From Enhydrobacter sp. (GTDB lineage: Bacteria; Pseudomonadota; Alphaproteobacteria; Reyranellales; Reyranellaceae): a stretch of DNA of 64,000 nt. Made by a program: the position numbers and the translations under genes. The stretch spans positions 2,480,001-2,544,000 of the forward strand of contig NZ_CP126889.1 of NCBI RefSeq assembly GCF_030246845.1, read 5' to 3'. The notes beneath the pieces are model-generated. The model saw nothing but the letters and a program-made list of their open reading frames with translations, had not been told where the DNA came from and did not search any database. Position 1 is the first letter of the stretch; the number at the start of each line of letters is the position of its first letter. Below are positions 9,821-18,392 of the stretch, piece after piece.

Positions 9821-10438
9821 TCAAGTCATCTTCACCATGACGTGCCTGGCATAGGCCGGGCGGGTCGCGAGCCGGTCGTACCAGGCCCGGACGTTCTTCA
9901 GCTCGGGCCGCTCGATATCGAGCGCCAACCAGCGATAGGCCATGCAGCCCACGGGTATGTCGCCCATGGTGAAATGCTGGCCGGCGACGTACTTGCGGCC
10001 CTCCAGCCAGCCGTCGAGCCTGGCCCAGAGCGTGCCGAGTTCCTTGGCTGCCTTGCCGATCGCCGCCATGTCGCGCTTGTCGGGCGGCGTGCGGATCAGA
10101 CCCCAGAACACGATGCGCATGCCGTCGGAGATCGTGCTGAGCTGCCAGTCCATCCAGCGTTCGGCCTCACTGCGCTCGCCGGGATCGTTGGGCCACAGCG
10201 ACCCTGCGGCATAGCGGGCCGCCAGATAGCGCACGCAGGAATTGCTCTCCCAGATGATGCGCCCGCCGTCTTCTATGGTCGGCACCACGCCGTTGGGATT
10301 CATCTTGAGATACCATGGCTGGTCGTTGCCGCCGAACGCGCCGCCCACGTCCTCGCGTTCGTAGGTCACGCCGCACTCGTCGGCCGCCCACAGCACCTTC
10401 ATCACGTTGATCGAATTGGCGCGACCCCAGATCTTCAT
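9821..10438 (-). CDS. Glutathione S-transferase family protein
   Basis: A 205-residue soluble protein with an N-terminal thioredoxin-like domain (MKIWGRANSINVMKVLW, with NGVVPTIEDGG and ESNSCVRYLA forming the glutathione site) and an all-helical C-terminal domain. Substrate unknown. It converges on the Rieske oxygenase gene, with only two bases between the stop codons. The start at ATG 10438 matches the family; a longer upstream extension has no homology. Confidence 0.92.
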   Translation of the reverse strand: MKIWGRANSINVMKVLWAADECGVTYEREDVGGAFGGNDQPWYLKMNPNGVVPTIEDGGRIIWESNSCVRYLAARYAAGSLWPNDPGERSEAERWMDWQLSTISDGMRIVFWGLIRTPPDKRDMAAIGKAAKELGTLWARLDGWLEGRKYVAGQHFTMGDIPVGCMAYRWLALDIERPELKNVRAWYDRLATRPAYARHVMVKMT

Positions 10439-10487
10439 GACGTATCCTCTCCCATTTCCCATGCGTGCACTTGCAAACACATCAATG

Positions 10488-10518
10488 GTGTCATCCCGAG
10501 CGCAGCGAGGGATGACAC
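10488..10518. repeat. Short palindromic repeat (TCATCCCGAGCGCAGCGAGG type)
   Basis: Perfect 10-bp arms, GTGTCATCCC and GGGATGACAC, flank an 11-base loop. The same core occurs in longer form at 17089-17161, showing a dispersed repeat family. It lies between the GST gene start and the polA stop, and could also form an RNA hairpin. Confidence 0.85.
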
Positions 10519-10531
10519 GGTCCTGATCGTG

Positions 10532-13474
10532 TCAATGCGCCGCCGCCCAGTTGGCGCCGACGCCGGTGTCGACGACCAGCGGCACCGAGAGTTGGGCGGC
10601 GCCTTCCATGACGCGCCGGGCGACCTCCTTCGTCTGCTCGATCTCGCGGTCGGGCACCTCGAACAGGAGCTCGTCATGCACCTGCAGCAGCATGCGCGCT
10701 TCCAGATGCGCCTCCTTCAGCGCCTGCGGCAGGCGGATCATGGCCCGCTTGATGATGTCGGCCGCGCCGCCCTGCAGCGGCGCGTTGATGGCCGCCCGTT
10801 CGGCGAAGGCGCGCATGCCCTGGCTCTTGTCGTTGATGTACCTGAGATGGATCTTGCGACCGAACGGCGTTTGCGCGTAACCGTGCTTGCGCGCGAAGTC
10901 CTTGGTGCGCTCCATGTAGTCGCGGATGCCGGGATAGCGCTGGAAGTACCGGGCGATGTATTCCCGCGCCTCGGGCTGGCCGATGCCGAGCTGGTTGGCG
11001 AGACCGAACGCCGAGATGCCGTAGATGATGCCGAAGTTGATCGCCTTGGCGCGGCGGCGCACCAGCGGGTCCATGCCCTTGACCGGCACGCCGAACATCT
11101 CGCTAGCGGTGATGGCATGGATGTCGTCGCCGCGGGCGAAGGCCTCCTTCAACGAGCCGATATCGGCGACGTGCGCCAGCAGCCTGAGCTCGATCTGGGA
11201 ATAGTCGGCGCTCAGGAGCTTGTGGCCCTGCTCGGCGATGAAGGCCTCGCGGATCTTGCGCCCTTCCTCGGTGCGCACCGGAATGTTCTGCAGGTTGGGG
11301 TCGGTCGAGGCGAGACGGCCGGTGGCGGCACCCGTCATGTGATACGAGGTATGAACGCGGCCCGTCTTGGCGTCCAGCTCGCGCACCAGGGCGTCCGTAT
11401 AGGTGCCCTTGAGCTTGGCGAGCTGGCGGTGCTCCAGGATCTTCACCGGCAGCGGATGGCCGGCATTGGCGAGCTCCTCCAGCACCGAGGCGTCGGTCGA
11501 CCAGGCGCCGGTCTTGCTGCGTTTGCCGCCCGGCAGCTTCTGCTCGTCGAACAGGATCTCGCCGAGCTGCTTGGGTGAGCCGACATTGAATTCGCGGCCC
11601 GCGATCTTGTGGATCTCGCGCTCGAGTTCGATCAGCCGCTTCTCGAAATCGGCCGAGAGCTTCCTGAGCGCCGCCGCATCGACCTTGATGCCGGCCTGTT
11701 CCATGCCGAGCAGCACGGCGATGAGCGGCCGCTCGATGGTCTCGTACAAGGCGACCATATGCTCCGTTGCAAGGCGCGGCTTGAACTGCGTCCAGAGCTG
11801 CAGCGTCACGTCGGCGTCCTCGGCGGCATACTCCATCGCCCGCTCGACCGGCACGCGGTCGAAGCTCACCTGCTTGGCGCCGCTGCCGGCGACATCGGAG
11901 AACTTGATGGTCTTGTGGCCGAGATACTTCTCGGCGAGCTCGTCCATGCCATGGCCGTGCTTGCCGGCGTCGAGCACGAAGGAAAGCACCATCGTGTCGT
12001 CGACCGGGCCAACCTTCACGCCATGCCGCTCGAAGACGCACATGTCGTACTTGATGTTCTGGCCGACCTTCAGGACGCCGGGGTCCTCGAGCATCGGCTT
12101 CAGCTTCCGGATCGCCTCGTCGAGCGGAACCTGGTCCGGCAGCAGCTTGCCGTCGCCGGCCGCCCCGTTCCCGCCGAGATCGAGAGCGCCCTGCGCCTCG
12201 CCGCCCGGCGCGCGATGGCCGATCGGGAGGTAGGCAGCTCTCCGGCGCGTCGAGTTCACATTGCCCCACGGCCCGTCGATCAGGGCGAACGACACGCCCA
12301 CCAGGTTCGCATTGTTGGAATCGAGCGCATCGGTCTCGCAGTCGAATCCCACCACGCCGGCCTTGGTCGCCTCGGCGATCCATTCGTCGAGCGCCTTCTC
12401 GTCGCGGATCAGCTCGTAGTCGGCCGCGGTGAAGGGTCGGTTGGGCCTGGCGTGCGCGGTTGGCGCGGGCCTGGGCGGCTCGGGCTTCTTCAGCGGCTGC
12501 GGCGTCGCGACGGGTGCGACGGGCTCGGTCGCCTCGCCCAGCTCTTTCTGGTACTTCGTGATCAGGCTCTTGAAGCCCTGCTGCTCCAGCCACGGCAGGA
12601 GCACGTTGGGGTCGGGCTTTCTCTTGTCGAAGCTCTCGGGGTTGACCGGGGTCGGCACGTCGTCCCTGAGCGTCACCAGCTTCTTGGAGATGCGGATCAG
12701 CTCGGCGTTCTGCTCGAGCGATTCACGCCGCTTGGGTTGCTTGATCTCGCTCGTGCGGCCGAGCAACGTCTCGACGTCGCCGTACTCGTTGATGAGCTGT
12801 GCCGCGGTCTTGACTCCGATGCCCGGCGCGCCCGGCACGTTGTCGGTCGAATCGCCCGCCAGCGCCTGCACGTCCACGACCTTGTCCGGCGGCACGCCGA
12901 ACTTCTCCATCACCGCCTCGGGTCCGAGCTTGGTCTTCTTGATCGGGTCCATCATCTCGACGCCAGGTCGGATGAGCTGCATCAGGTCCTTGTCGGAGGA
13001 GACGATGGTGCAGGTGCCGCCGGCCTCGACCGCCATGCGGGCATAGGTGGCGATCAGGTCGTCGGCCTCGTAGCCGTCGAGCTCGCACACCGTCACGTTG
13101 AACGCCTTGGCCGCCTCGCGGATCAGCGGAAACTGCGGGATCAGGTCCTCGGGCGGCTCGGGCCGATTGGCCTTGTACTTGTCGTAGATCTGGTTGCGGA
13201 AGGTCGTGGCGCCCGCATCGAGGATCATCGCGACATGATCGACCTCGGCCTTGTCGAGGATGTCGGCCACGAGCATGCGGCAAAAGCCGTAGACGGCGTT
13301 GATCGGCAGCCCGTCGGGCCGCGTCATGGGCGGCAGCGCGTGATAGGCGCGGAACAGGTAGCCCGAGCCGTCGACCAGATAGAGATGCCGGATCGGCGAC
13401 CCGTCGCCATTCCTGGCCTTGGCCGGTGCGGTCGCCGCAGCCGGTGCGGATGCAGAAGCCTTGGATTTCGCCAT
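10532..13474 (-). CDS. polA: DNA polymerase I
   Basis: A 980-residue repair and Okazaki-fragment polymerase. Order: 5'-3' exonuclease (YLVDGSGYLFRAYHALPP; TDNVPGAPGIG), a Pro/Ala-rich linker, a 3'-5' exonuclease with intact acidic residues (FDCETDAL, GQNIKYD, YAAEDADVT), then the polymerase with motifs A (SADYSQIELRLLAH), B (RRAKAINFGIIYG) and C (QVHDELLFEVP). Proofreading therefore looks intact. ATG at 13474 (MAKSKAS) is followed by a low-complexity Ala/Lys leader before homology starts; an upstream extension overlaps the riboswitch region and is unlikely. Confidence 0.97.
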   Translation of the reverse strand: MAKSKASASAPAAATAPAKARNGDGSPIRHLYLVDGSGYLFRAYHALPPMTRPDGLPINAVYGFCRMLVADILDKAEVDHVAMILDAGATTFRNQIYDKYKANRPEPPEDLIPQFPLIREAAKAFNVTVCELDGYEADDLIATYARMAVEAGGTCTIVSSDKDLMQLIRPGVEMMDPIKKTKLGPEAVMEKFGVPPDKVVDVQALAGDSTDNVPGAPGIGVKTAAQLINEYGDVETLLGRTSEIKQPKRRESLEQNAELIRISKKLVTLRDDVPTPVNPESFDKRKPDPNVLLPWLEQQGFKSLITKYQKELGEATEPVAPVATPQPLKKPEPPRPAPTAHARPNRPFTAADYELIRDEKALDEWIAEATKAGVVGFDCETDALDSNNANLVGVSFALIDGPWGNVNSTRRRAAYLPIGHRAPGGEAQGALDLGGNGAAGDGKLLPDQVPLDEAIRKLKPMLEDPGVLKVGQNIKYDMCVFERHGVKVGPVDDTMVLSFVLDAGKHGHGMDELAEKYLGHKTIKFSDVAGSGAKQVSFDRVPVERAMEYAAEDADVTLQLWTQFKPRLATEHMVALYETIERPLIAVLLGMEQAGIKVDAAALRKLSADFEKRLIELEREIHKIAGREFNVGSPKQLGEILFDEQKLPGGKRSKTGAWSTDASVLEELANAGHPLPVKILEHRQLAKLKGTYTDALVRELDAKTGRVHTSYHMTGAATGRLASTDPNLQNIPVRTEEGRKIREAFIAEQGHKLLSADYSQIELRLLAHVADIGSLKEAFARGDDIHAITASEMFGVPVKGMDPLVRRRAKAINFGIIYGISAFGLANQLGIGQPEAREYIARYFQRYPGIRDYMERTKDFARKHGYAQTPFGRKIHLRYINDKSQGMRAFAERAAINAPLQGGAADIIKRAMIRLPQALKEAHLEARMLLQVHDELLFEVPDREIEQTKEVARRVMEGAAQLSVPLVVDTGVGANWAAAH

Positions 13475-13549
13475 GGCCCAACGTCTAGCACGCGGAACCG
13501 GGCGGCAGGGAGGCGGTTGCAAGGAATTGCCCACCGGGCTATGTCCCCT

Positions 13550-13660
13550 TCGTCATTGGGGAGTAGCCGGCCCTGCGTGCAGGGGTGGAAGCGTCAACAG
13601 ACTTGGCTTCTCGAAGCCATGGCGCTTCCGGCGTTCAGCTTGGCGAGACCTTTGGCTGGC
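13550..13660 (+). ncRNA. yybP-ykoY (manganese) riboswitch
   Basis: The conserved blocks of this riboswitch class occur in order in the leader of the Gdt1-family gene: GGGGAGTAGCC at 13558-13568, GCGTCAACAGACTTGGC at 13591-13607, a variable hairpin, and TGGCGAGACCTTTGG at 13641-13655. The class binds Mn2+ and turns on Mn exporters (mntP, alx and UPF0016 genes). About 75 bases separate it from the start codon at 13735, room for an expression platform. Exact ends are approximate. Confidence 0.92.
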
Positions 13661-13734
13661 CGATGCTTCACCTGCGGGATTGGGCGGCAGCGGCAGCCAT
13701 CGGTCCTGCGCCCGATCCCGCCTTGTGACGATCC

Positions 13735-14319
13735 ATGGAAGCCTTCCTCGTCTCGGCCGGCCTCGTGGCCGTGGCCGAGATCGGCGACAAGACCCAGCTC
13801 CTGGCGATGGTTCTCGCCAGCCGCTATCGCCGCCCCGTGCCCATCATTCTCGGCATCCTGGTGGCGACGCTGGCCAACCATGCGCTGGCCGCCGCGGTGG
13901 GCGCACAAGTCGCCGCCTGGGTCGGGCCGCACACCATGCGGTGGACCTTGGCCGTGCTGTTCCTCGCCATGGCAGCATGGTGTCTCGTTCCCGACAAAGC
14001 CGATGAAGGACCCAAAACCGTCGGCCATGCCGGGGCCTTTCTGGCGACCGCGGTCGCCTTCTTCCTGGTCGAGATGGGCGACAAGACGCAGATCGCGACC
14101 GTCGGCCTCGCCGCCCGCTTCCAGGATGTGGTTACGGTCACGGCCGGCACGACCGTGGGCATGCTGCTGGCCAATGTGCCGGCGGTGCTGTGCGGCGACG
14201 TGCTGGCCCGCAAGGTCCCGCTGAGGCTGGTGCGGATGGCGGCGGCCGCATCCTTCGCGATCCTCGCCGTGCTGACGGTGATCGGTCTCGAGATGGGCCT
14301 TTTCTCAGGCTCGGGCTAG
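13735..14319 (+). CDS. TMEM165/Gdt1 (UPF0016) family manganese exporter
   Basis: A 194-residue inner-membrane protein with six predicted helices in two homologous halves. Each half carries the family signature: AEIGDKTQL near residue 15 and VEMGDKTQI near residue 107. Bacterial members (MneA/MntX-like) export Mn2+. The yybP-ykoY riboswitch just upstream supports induction by manganese. The gene converges on the next gene and the two share a CTAG, so their stop codons overlap. Confidence 0.93.
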   Translation: MEAFLVSAGLVAVAEIGDKTQLLAMVLASRYRRPVPIILGILVATLANHALAAAVGAQVAAWVGPHTMRWTLAVLFLAMAAWCLVPDKADEGPKTVGHAGAFLATAVAFFLVEMGDKTQIATVGLAARFQDVVTVTAGTTVGMLLANVPAVLCGDVLARKVPLRLVRMAAAASFAILAVLTVIGLEMGLFSGSG

Positions 14320-15014
14320 GCGAAGCCGAGACGCTGGCGGGTAGGGAGGGTCGTCGGCGCCGTCAGGCGCTCGATCAGGATGGCCGCCTCCCGTGGCGCC
14401 TCGGCGTTCGTCGCGATGGCCGCGGTGTAGACGGTCGAGAGATCGCATCCCGGCGGCAGCGGGGCGGCAAGCACGATCCCCGGCGTCGCCAGGATCTCGG
14501 TCGCCTGCGTGCAGCCGATCGGTCGACGCGCACGCGACGCGGCCAGCGCGCGCATGGCAGTGGCGCCGTTCGGCGCCGGCCGCAGCCGGTCGACGAGCCG
14601 GTCCTCGAGGCCGAGCTTTGCCATCACCTTGGCGAAATGGATACCGGCGGTCGCCCGTGCCGGATCGGGAAAGTGGATCGCATCGGCGGCGAGGAGCACG
14701 CGGCGCAGAGCTTCGGCGTCGACGAGCGGTGGCACGCAATCGCCCGCTCGGACCGCGATCGCCGTTGCCACGGTGCCGAGATCGCGGGCCGATGCGCCCT
14801 CGATCTGCCCTTCACGTGCCAATCCTTCGATCAGTGCGCGGCTCAGGATCAGGAGATCGACCCGCTCGCCTGCTGCCAGCCTGTCGCGCATGGCGCCGAC
14901 CGCGCCGAAAACGCCTTCGAGGCGGCACCCGGTCTCGGCCTCGAACGCCGGCCGCACGGCCTCGACCAGACCTTGCGCCGCGCCGCCGCTCAGGAGCCGC
15001 AGGGTCCTGGTCAT
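14316..15014 (-). CDS. ModA-like periplasmic-binding-fold protein without signal peptide
   Basis: A 232-residue type II solute-binding-fold protein (LLSGGAAQGLVEAVRPAFE; DPARATAGIHFAKVMAKLG; IGCTQATEIL) related to ModA and other molybdate/sulfate-type binding proteins. It starts at ATG 15014 directly with the mature fold and shows no hydrophobic leader, so it may be cytoplasmic. The start overlaps the TctC-type gene stop by 4 bp (ATGA), implying co-translation. No ABC permease or ATPase is adjacent. Ligand unknown. Confidence 0.78.
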   Translation of the reverse strand: MTRTLRLLSGGAAQGLVEAVRPAFEAETGCRLEGVFGAVGAMRDRLAAGERVDLLILSRALIEGLAREGQIEGASARDLGTVATAIAVRAGDCVPPLVDAEALRRVLLAADAIHFPDPARATAGIHFAKVMAKLGLEDRLVDRLRPAPNGATAMRALAASRARRPIGCTQATEILATPGIVLAAPLPPGCDLSTVYTAAIATNAEAPREAAILIERLTAPTTLPTRQRLGFA

Positions 15015-15979
15015 TGGATCTTGGCGCCCGAGATCTCGACCACCTTCGCCCATTTGCGGATCTCGCCGCGCAGGAAGGCGTCGAAGGCGGCCGGCGTCAT
15101 GGCCATCGGCACGGCGCCCTGTTTCGCCCACGCGTCGCGAATTGCGGGCTGCGCGATGATCTTCTCGATCTCCTGGTTCAGCCGGTCGACGATCGGCTTG
15201 GGCGTGCCGGCCGGCGCCATGAGGCCGAGCCAGATCGTCGCTTCGTAGCCGGCCACGCCAGCTTCGCTCACCGTCGGCAGGTCGGGCAGCACGACCGAGC
15301 GCTTGAGGCCGGTCGTGGCGAGCGCGCGCACCTCGCCCGCCTCGATGTTGCCCTTCATCGCGGTGACGGCGTCGAACATCATCTGCACGTGTCCGCCCAT
15401 CACGTCGTTGCGCGCTTCGCCGCTGCTCCGATACGGTACATGCAGGATGTCGGTGCCACTCATCGCTTTGAAGAGCTCGCCCGCCATGTGATAGGGCGTG
15501 CCAGGGCCGGACGAGGCGTAGGTGAGCTTGCCGGGGCTGGCCTTGGCGAGCGCAATCAGCTCGGGCAGCGTTCGGGCCTTCACCGAAGGATGCACGACCA
15601 GCACGAGATCGGACGAATTCACCGGCGCCACCGCTTCGAGGTCGCGCATCAGTTCATAGGGTTTGCGCGCGAGCAGCGTCTCGTTCGTGGCCTGGGTGTT
15701 CGACATCATCAGGAAGGTGTAGCCGTCGGGCGACGCCTTGGCGACGATCTCGGTGCCGATCACGCCGCCCGCGCCCGGCTTGTCGTCGACGATGAACTGC
15801 TGCTTGAGATCGTCGGTCAGCGCCTGCGCCAGGATGCGCGCATAGACGTCGGCCGGACCGCCCGGCCCGAATGGCACCACGATCTTCACTGGGCTGGTCG
15901 GCCAGGCTTGCGCCCTGGCCGCCGCAGCGAGCGTCAGTGCCGCCGCGGCCATCAACACGAGTCGAATCATATGGCGCAT
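15011..15979 (-). CDS. Tripartite tricarboxylate transporter substrate-binding protein (Bug/TctC family)
   Basis: A 322-residue periplasmic binding protein. A signal peptide (MRHMIRLVLMAAAALTLAAAARAQ, given here in part as hydrophobic residues 4-22) is followed by PVKIVVPFGPGGPADVYAR and the family motif KPGAGGVIGTEIVAKASPDG. Bug proteins bind carboxylates and aromatic acids. No TctA or TctB is adjacent, the usual orphan pattern. ATG at 15979 has GGGAGGAC upstream, better than a longer frame to 15997. Confidence 0.93.
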   Translation of the reverse strand: MRHMIRLVLMAAAALTLAAAARAQAWPTSPVKIVVPFGPGGPADVYARILAQALTDDLKQQFIVDDKPGAGGVIGTEIVAKASPDGYTFLMMSNTQATNETLLARKPYELMRDLEAVAPVNSSDLVLVVHPSVKARTLPELIALAKASPGKLTYASSGPGTPYHMAGELFKAMSGTDILHVPYRSSGEARNDVMGGHVQMMFDAVTAMKGNIEAGEVRALATTGLKRSVVLPDLPTVSEAGVAGYEATIWLGLMAPAGTPKPIVDRLNQEIEKIIAQPAIRDAWAKQGAVPMAMTPAAFDAFLRGEIRKWAKVVEISGAKIQ

Positions 15980-16081
15980 GCCGTCCTCCCGGTCCACGCG
16001 ATGAGAAGCGTGGTTGGCGCATCTTTGCCGGGTGTATAGAGCAAGTCACGACACGGCGCCGTGAAAAGGGAGAACGAGACG

Positions 16082-16495
16082 ATGACCACGATGACAGGCG
16101 GTTGCTTGTGCGGCGCGGTGCGCTATCGGGCGAGCGGAACGCCCGAATTCCAGGGCCTTTGCCATTGCCGCGACTGCCAGAAGCTGAGCGGCGGCGGCCA
16201 TGTCGGCTTCATCTGCTTTCCCAGGGAAGCGGTGACGATCGAAGGCGAGGTCCTTGCCCATCACGGCACGGGCGGCAGCGGCCGTCCGGCCGACCGCCTT
16301 TACTGTCCCCGCTGCTTCGCCCCGCTCTTCGGCACGTCCGAGCTGATGCCGGGCAAGATCAACATCTATGCCGGCTCGCTCGACGATCTCGGCCAGTTCG
16401 AGCCGCAGGTCGCGATCTTCACCCGCAGCCGCCAGCCGTGGGACGACGGCTCGCGCAAGCTGCGGTGCTTCGAGACCCTGCCGCCGGCGGAATGA
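16082..16495 (+). CDS. GFA (glutathione-dependent formaldehyde-activating)/CENP-V domain protein
   Basis: A 137-residue zinc protein. Cysteine clusters CLCGAV, CHCRDCQ and CPRC are the GFA/CENP-V zinc ligands. The family name derives from a formaldehyde-glutathione enzyme, but the real activity of most members is unknown. ATG at 16082 sits 10 bp after AAGGGAG. It is coupled to the acetyltransferase by an ATGA overlap. Confidence 0.9.
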   Translation: MTTMTGGCLCGAVRYRASGTPEFQGLCHCRDCQKLSGGGHVGFICFPREAVTIEGEVLAHHGTGGSGRPADRLYCPRCFAPLFGTSELMPGKINIYAGSLDDLGQFEPQVAIFTRSRQPWDDGSRKLRCFETLPPAE

Positions 16496-17025
16496 TCGCA
16501 GTGCGGCCTATTCTGACGACCGATCGGCTCGCCTTCCATCCGTTCACGGTCGCCGACTTGTCCGTCCTCGTCGCGCTCCATCGCGACCCCGAGGTAATGC
16601 GGTTCCTGTCGATCGATGGCCGGCCGTGGTCGATGGATGAGCTTCGGCAAAAGCTTGCGCGGTTCGTACGCGAGCAGGCGTCGCTTGGCTTCAGCAAGTG
16701 GAAAGTGTGTTTGCGCGATGGCGAGACCGTCATCGGCCGTGCCGGATTCTCGATCTTCGAGCCAACCGGCGAAATCGAGCTCGGATTCGTCTTCGACCGC
16801 GATGCCTGGGGCAAGGGCTACGCGACCGAGTGTTCAAAGTGCTTGCTGGCCTGGCTCTTTGCCTCCCGTCCCGACATCGATCGGGTCATCGCCTTCGTGC
16901 AGCCCGGCAATCTGGCGTCGCGGCGCGTGCTCGAGAAGATCGGCATGAAAGCCGACGGCACGCGGCCCGTGGACGGCATGGCGCACGCCTTCTATCGGTC
17001 GGACCAGTCGGACTGGAGGAGATGA
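16492..17025 (+). CDS. GNAT-family N-acetyltransferase (RimJ/RimL type)
   Basis: A 177-residue acetyltransferase. Typical features are LTTDRLAFHPF at the N-terminus, IGRAGFSIFEPTGEIELGF in the central sheet, DAWGKGYATECSKCLL as the acetyl-CoA-binding loop and NLASRRVLEKIGM near the end. The substrate (protein N-terminus or small amine) cannot be predicted. ATG at 16492 overlaps the stop of the GFA gene. Confidence 0.92.
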   Translation: MIAVRPILTTDRLAFHPFTVADLSVLVALHRDPEVMRFLSIDGRPWSMDELRQKLARFVREQASLGFSKWKVCLRDGETVIGRAGFSIFEPTGEIELGFVFDRDAWGKGYATECSKCLLAWLFASRPDIDRVIAFVQPGNLASRRVLEKIGMKADGTRPVDGMAHAFYRSDQSDWRR

Positions 17026-17088
17026 CGATCGCGGCGAGTCATGAGCGCGCGACCAACAAGAAACAAGGTCGGGCGCCCAACCAATGTC

Positions 17089-17161
17089 GTGTCATCCCGA
17101 GCGCAGCGAGGGATCTTTCGCAGTGCCGCCCAAGGATCCCTCGCTCCGCTCGGGATGACAC
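17089..17161. repeat. Long inverted repeat of the TCATCCCGAGCGCAGCGAGG family
   Basis: Two 27-bp arms (17089-17115 and 17135-17161) form an inverted repeat with one mismatch (GCGC against GCGG), spaced by about 19 bases. The left arm is shared with the shorter copy at 10488-10518. It lies between the convergent acetyltransferase and CobW genes, where it could also act as a bidirectional terminator-like hairpin. Confidence 0.88.
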
Positions 17162-17244
17162 AGTTTGGCCGTACCCGTTTCATCCTTGGGGGCGGCGGCG
17201 CCGGTGGCGAACTCCGATGGCGCAGTGGCGCGCTCCGATGAGCG

Positions 17245-18390
17245 CTATTGCTGCTCCGGCTGGCCCCAGCCTTTCTTCTCGGCGTCGAAGAAGGAGGCGA
17301 AGACCTTGCGGATGGTGCTCTCGCCGATGTCGCGCGTGATGAAGACGACGCGGCTCTTGCGGTCGTCGCCCTCGGGCCAGGCGTCGAGCGTGGCCGGCGG
17401 ATGGAAGACGTGCTGCACGCCGTGGATCACCACCGGCTTGTCGGTGTCCTTGACGTTCAGGATGCCCTTCATGCGCAGCAGGTCGGGGCCGCGATAGGTC
17501 ACCAGCGCATCGAACGCCGCGGCCACCGTCGACCAGCTCATCGGCTCGTCGAAGGTCATGCAGAAGGCGCGGATGCGATCGTCGTGGCGGTTGACGTTGT
17601 GCGGATCCTGCTCGGCGCCGGCGCCCTCGTGGTGATGATGCGCCTGGCCATGGCCGTGATGGTGATGATGCCCGTCGCCGTGCTCGTGCCCTTCGGCGTA
17701 GGCCTCCTCGTGCAGCCAGCGCTTCACATCGGCGCTCTTGGTCTCGGGATTGTAGAGACCGGCATTCAGGATCTGGTTCGGGTCGATCTCGCCGCCCGAG
17801 ATCGCATGGGCCGGCGCACCGGGATTGAGCTGGTGCAGGCGCTGCTCGAGCTCCGAGAGCTTGGGCGCATCGGCGATGTCGGTCTTGGTGAGCAGCAGCC
17901 GGTCGGCGACCGCGGCCTGCTTCACCGCCTCCTCGTGATTGTCCAGCGTCGAGGCGCCGTTCACGCCGTCGACCGTCGTCACCACGCCGTCCAGGCGGTA
18001 GCGCGAGGCGAGCAGGGGATCGGTCATGAGCGTGTGCAGGATCGGCGCCGGATCGGCGAGGCCGGTGGTCTCGACCACCATGCGCCGGAACGGCGTCACC
18101 TCGCCCTTGGTGCGCTTCAGGAACAGCTCGCTCATGGTGCGCACGAGATCGCCGCGCACCGTGCAGCAGAGGCAGCCCGAGTTCAGCGTCACCATGCCGT
18201 CCTCGCTCGACTTCTCGACCAGCAGATGGTCGAGGCCGATCTCGCCGAATTCGTTGATGATCACCGCCGTGTCGGCGAGCTCCGGCCGGCGCAGGAGCTT
18301 GTTCAGAAGCGTCGTCTTGCCGCTGCCCAGGAAGCCCGTCAGCACGGTCACGGGAATGCGTTCTTCGGCAGCGCTCTGGGTATTCGTCAT
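17245..18390 (-). CDS. CobW/COG0523-family GTPase, zinc-type metallochaperone
   Basis: A 381-residue P-loop GTPase. Walker A GFLGSGKTT at residues 19-27, the metal-binding CxCC at Cys73-Cys75-Cys76 (SGCLCCTVRGD), NEFGEIG, and TKTD for guanine specificity. A His-rich linker (runs of HHHH and HGHG, about residues 235-260) precedes the C-terminal CobW_C domain. COG0523 proteins of this kind insert or traffic Zn and related metals. No cobalamin genes are nearby, so cobalt delivery is unlikely. It starts 2 bp after the CHAD gene. Confidence 0.93.
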   Translation of the reverse strand: MTNTQSAAEERIPVTVLTGFLGSGKTTLLNKLLRRPELADTAVIINEFGEIGLDHLLVEKSSEDGMVTLNSGCLCCTVRGDLVRTMSELFLKRTKGEVTPFRRMVVETTGLADPAPILHTLMTDPLLASRYRLDGVVTTVDGVNGASTLDNHEEAVKQAAVADRLLLTKTDIADAPKLSELEQRLHQLNPGAPAHAISGGEIDPNQILNAGLYNPETKSADVKRWLHEEAYAEGHEHGDGHHHHHGHGQAHHHHEGAGAEQDPHNVNRHDDRIRAFCMTFDEPMSWSTVAAAFDALVTYRGPDLLRMKGILNVKDTDKPVVIHGVQHVFHPPATLDAWPEGDDRKSRVVFITRDIGESTIRKVFASFFDAEKKGWGQPEQQ

Positions 18391-18392
18391 GT

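Noticed and set aside
11609..14224. Plus-strand open frame running from inside polA over the riboswitch
   Set aside because: Antisense to polA motifs and out of frame with the Gdt1 gene; no homology.
17245..18390. CobW as a cobalamin biosynthesis gene
   Set aside because: No cob genes nearby; the His-rich linker and CxCC suit a zinc-type COG0523 protein better.
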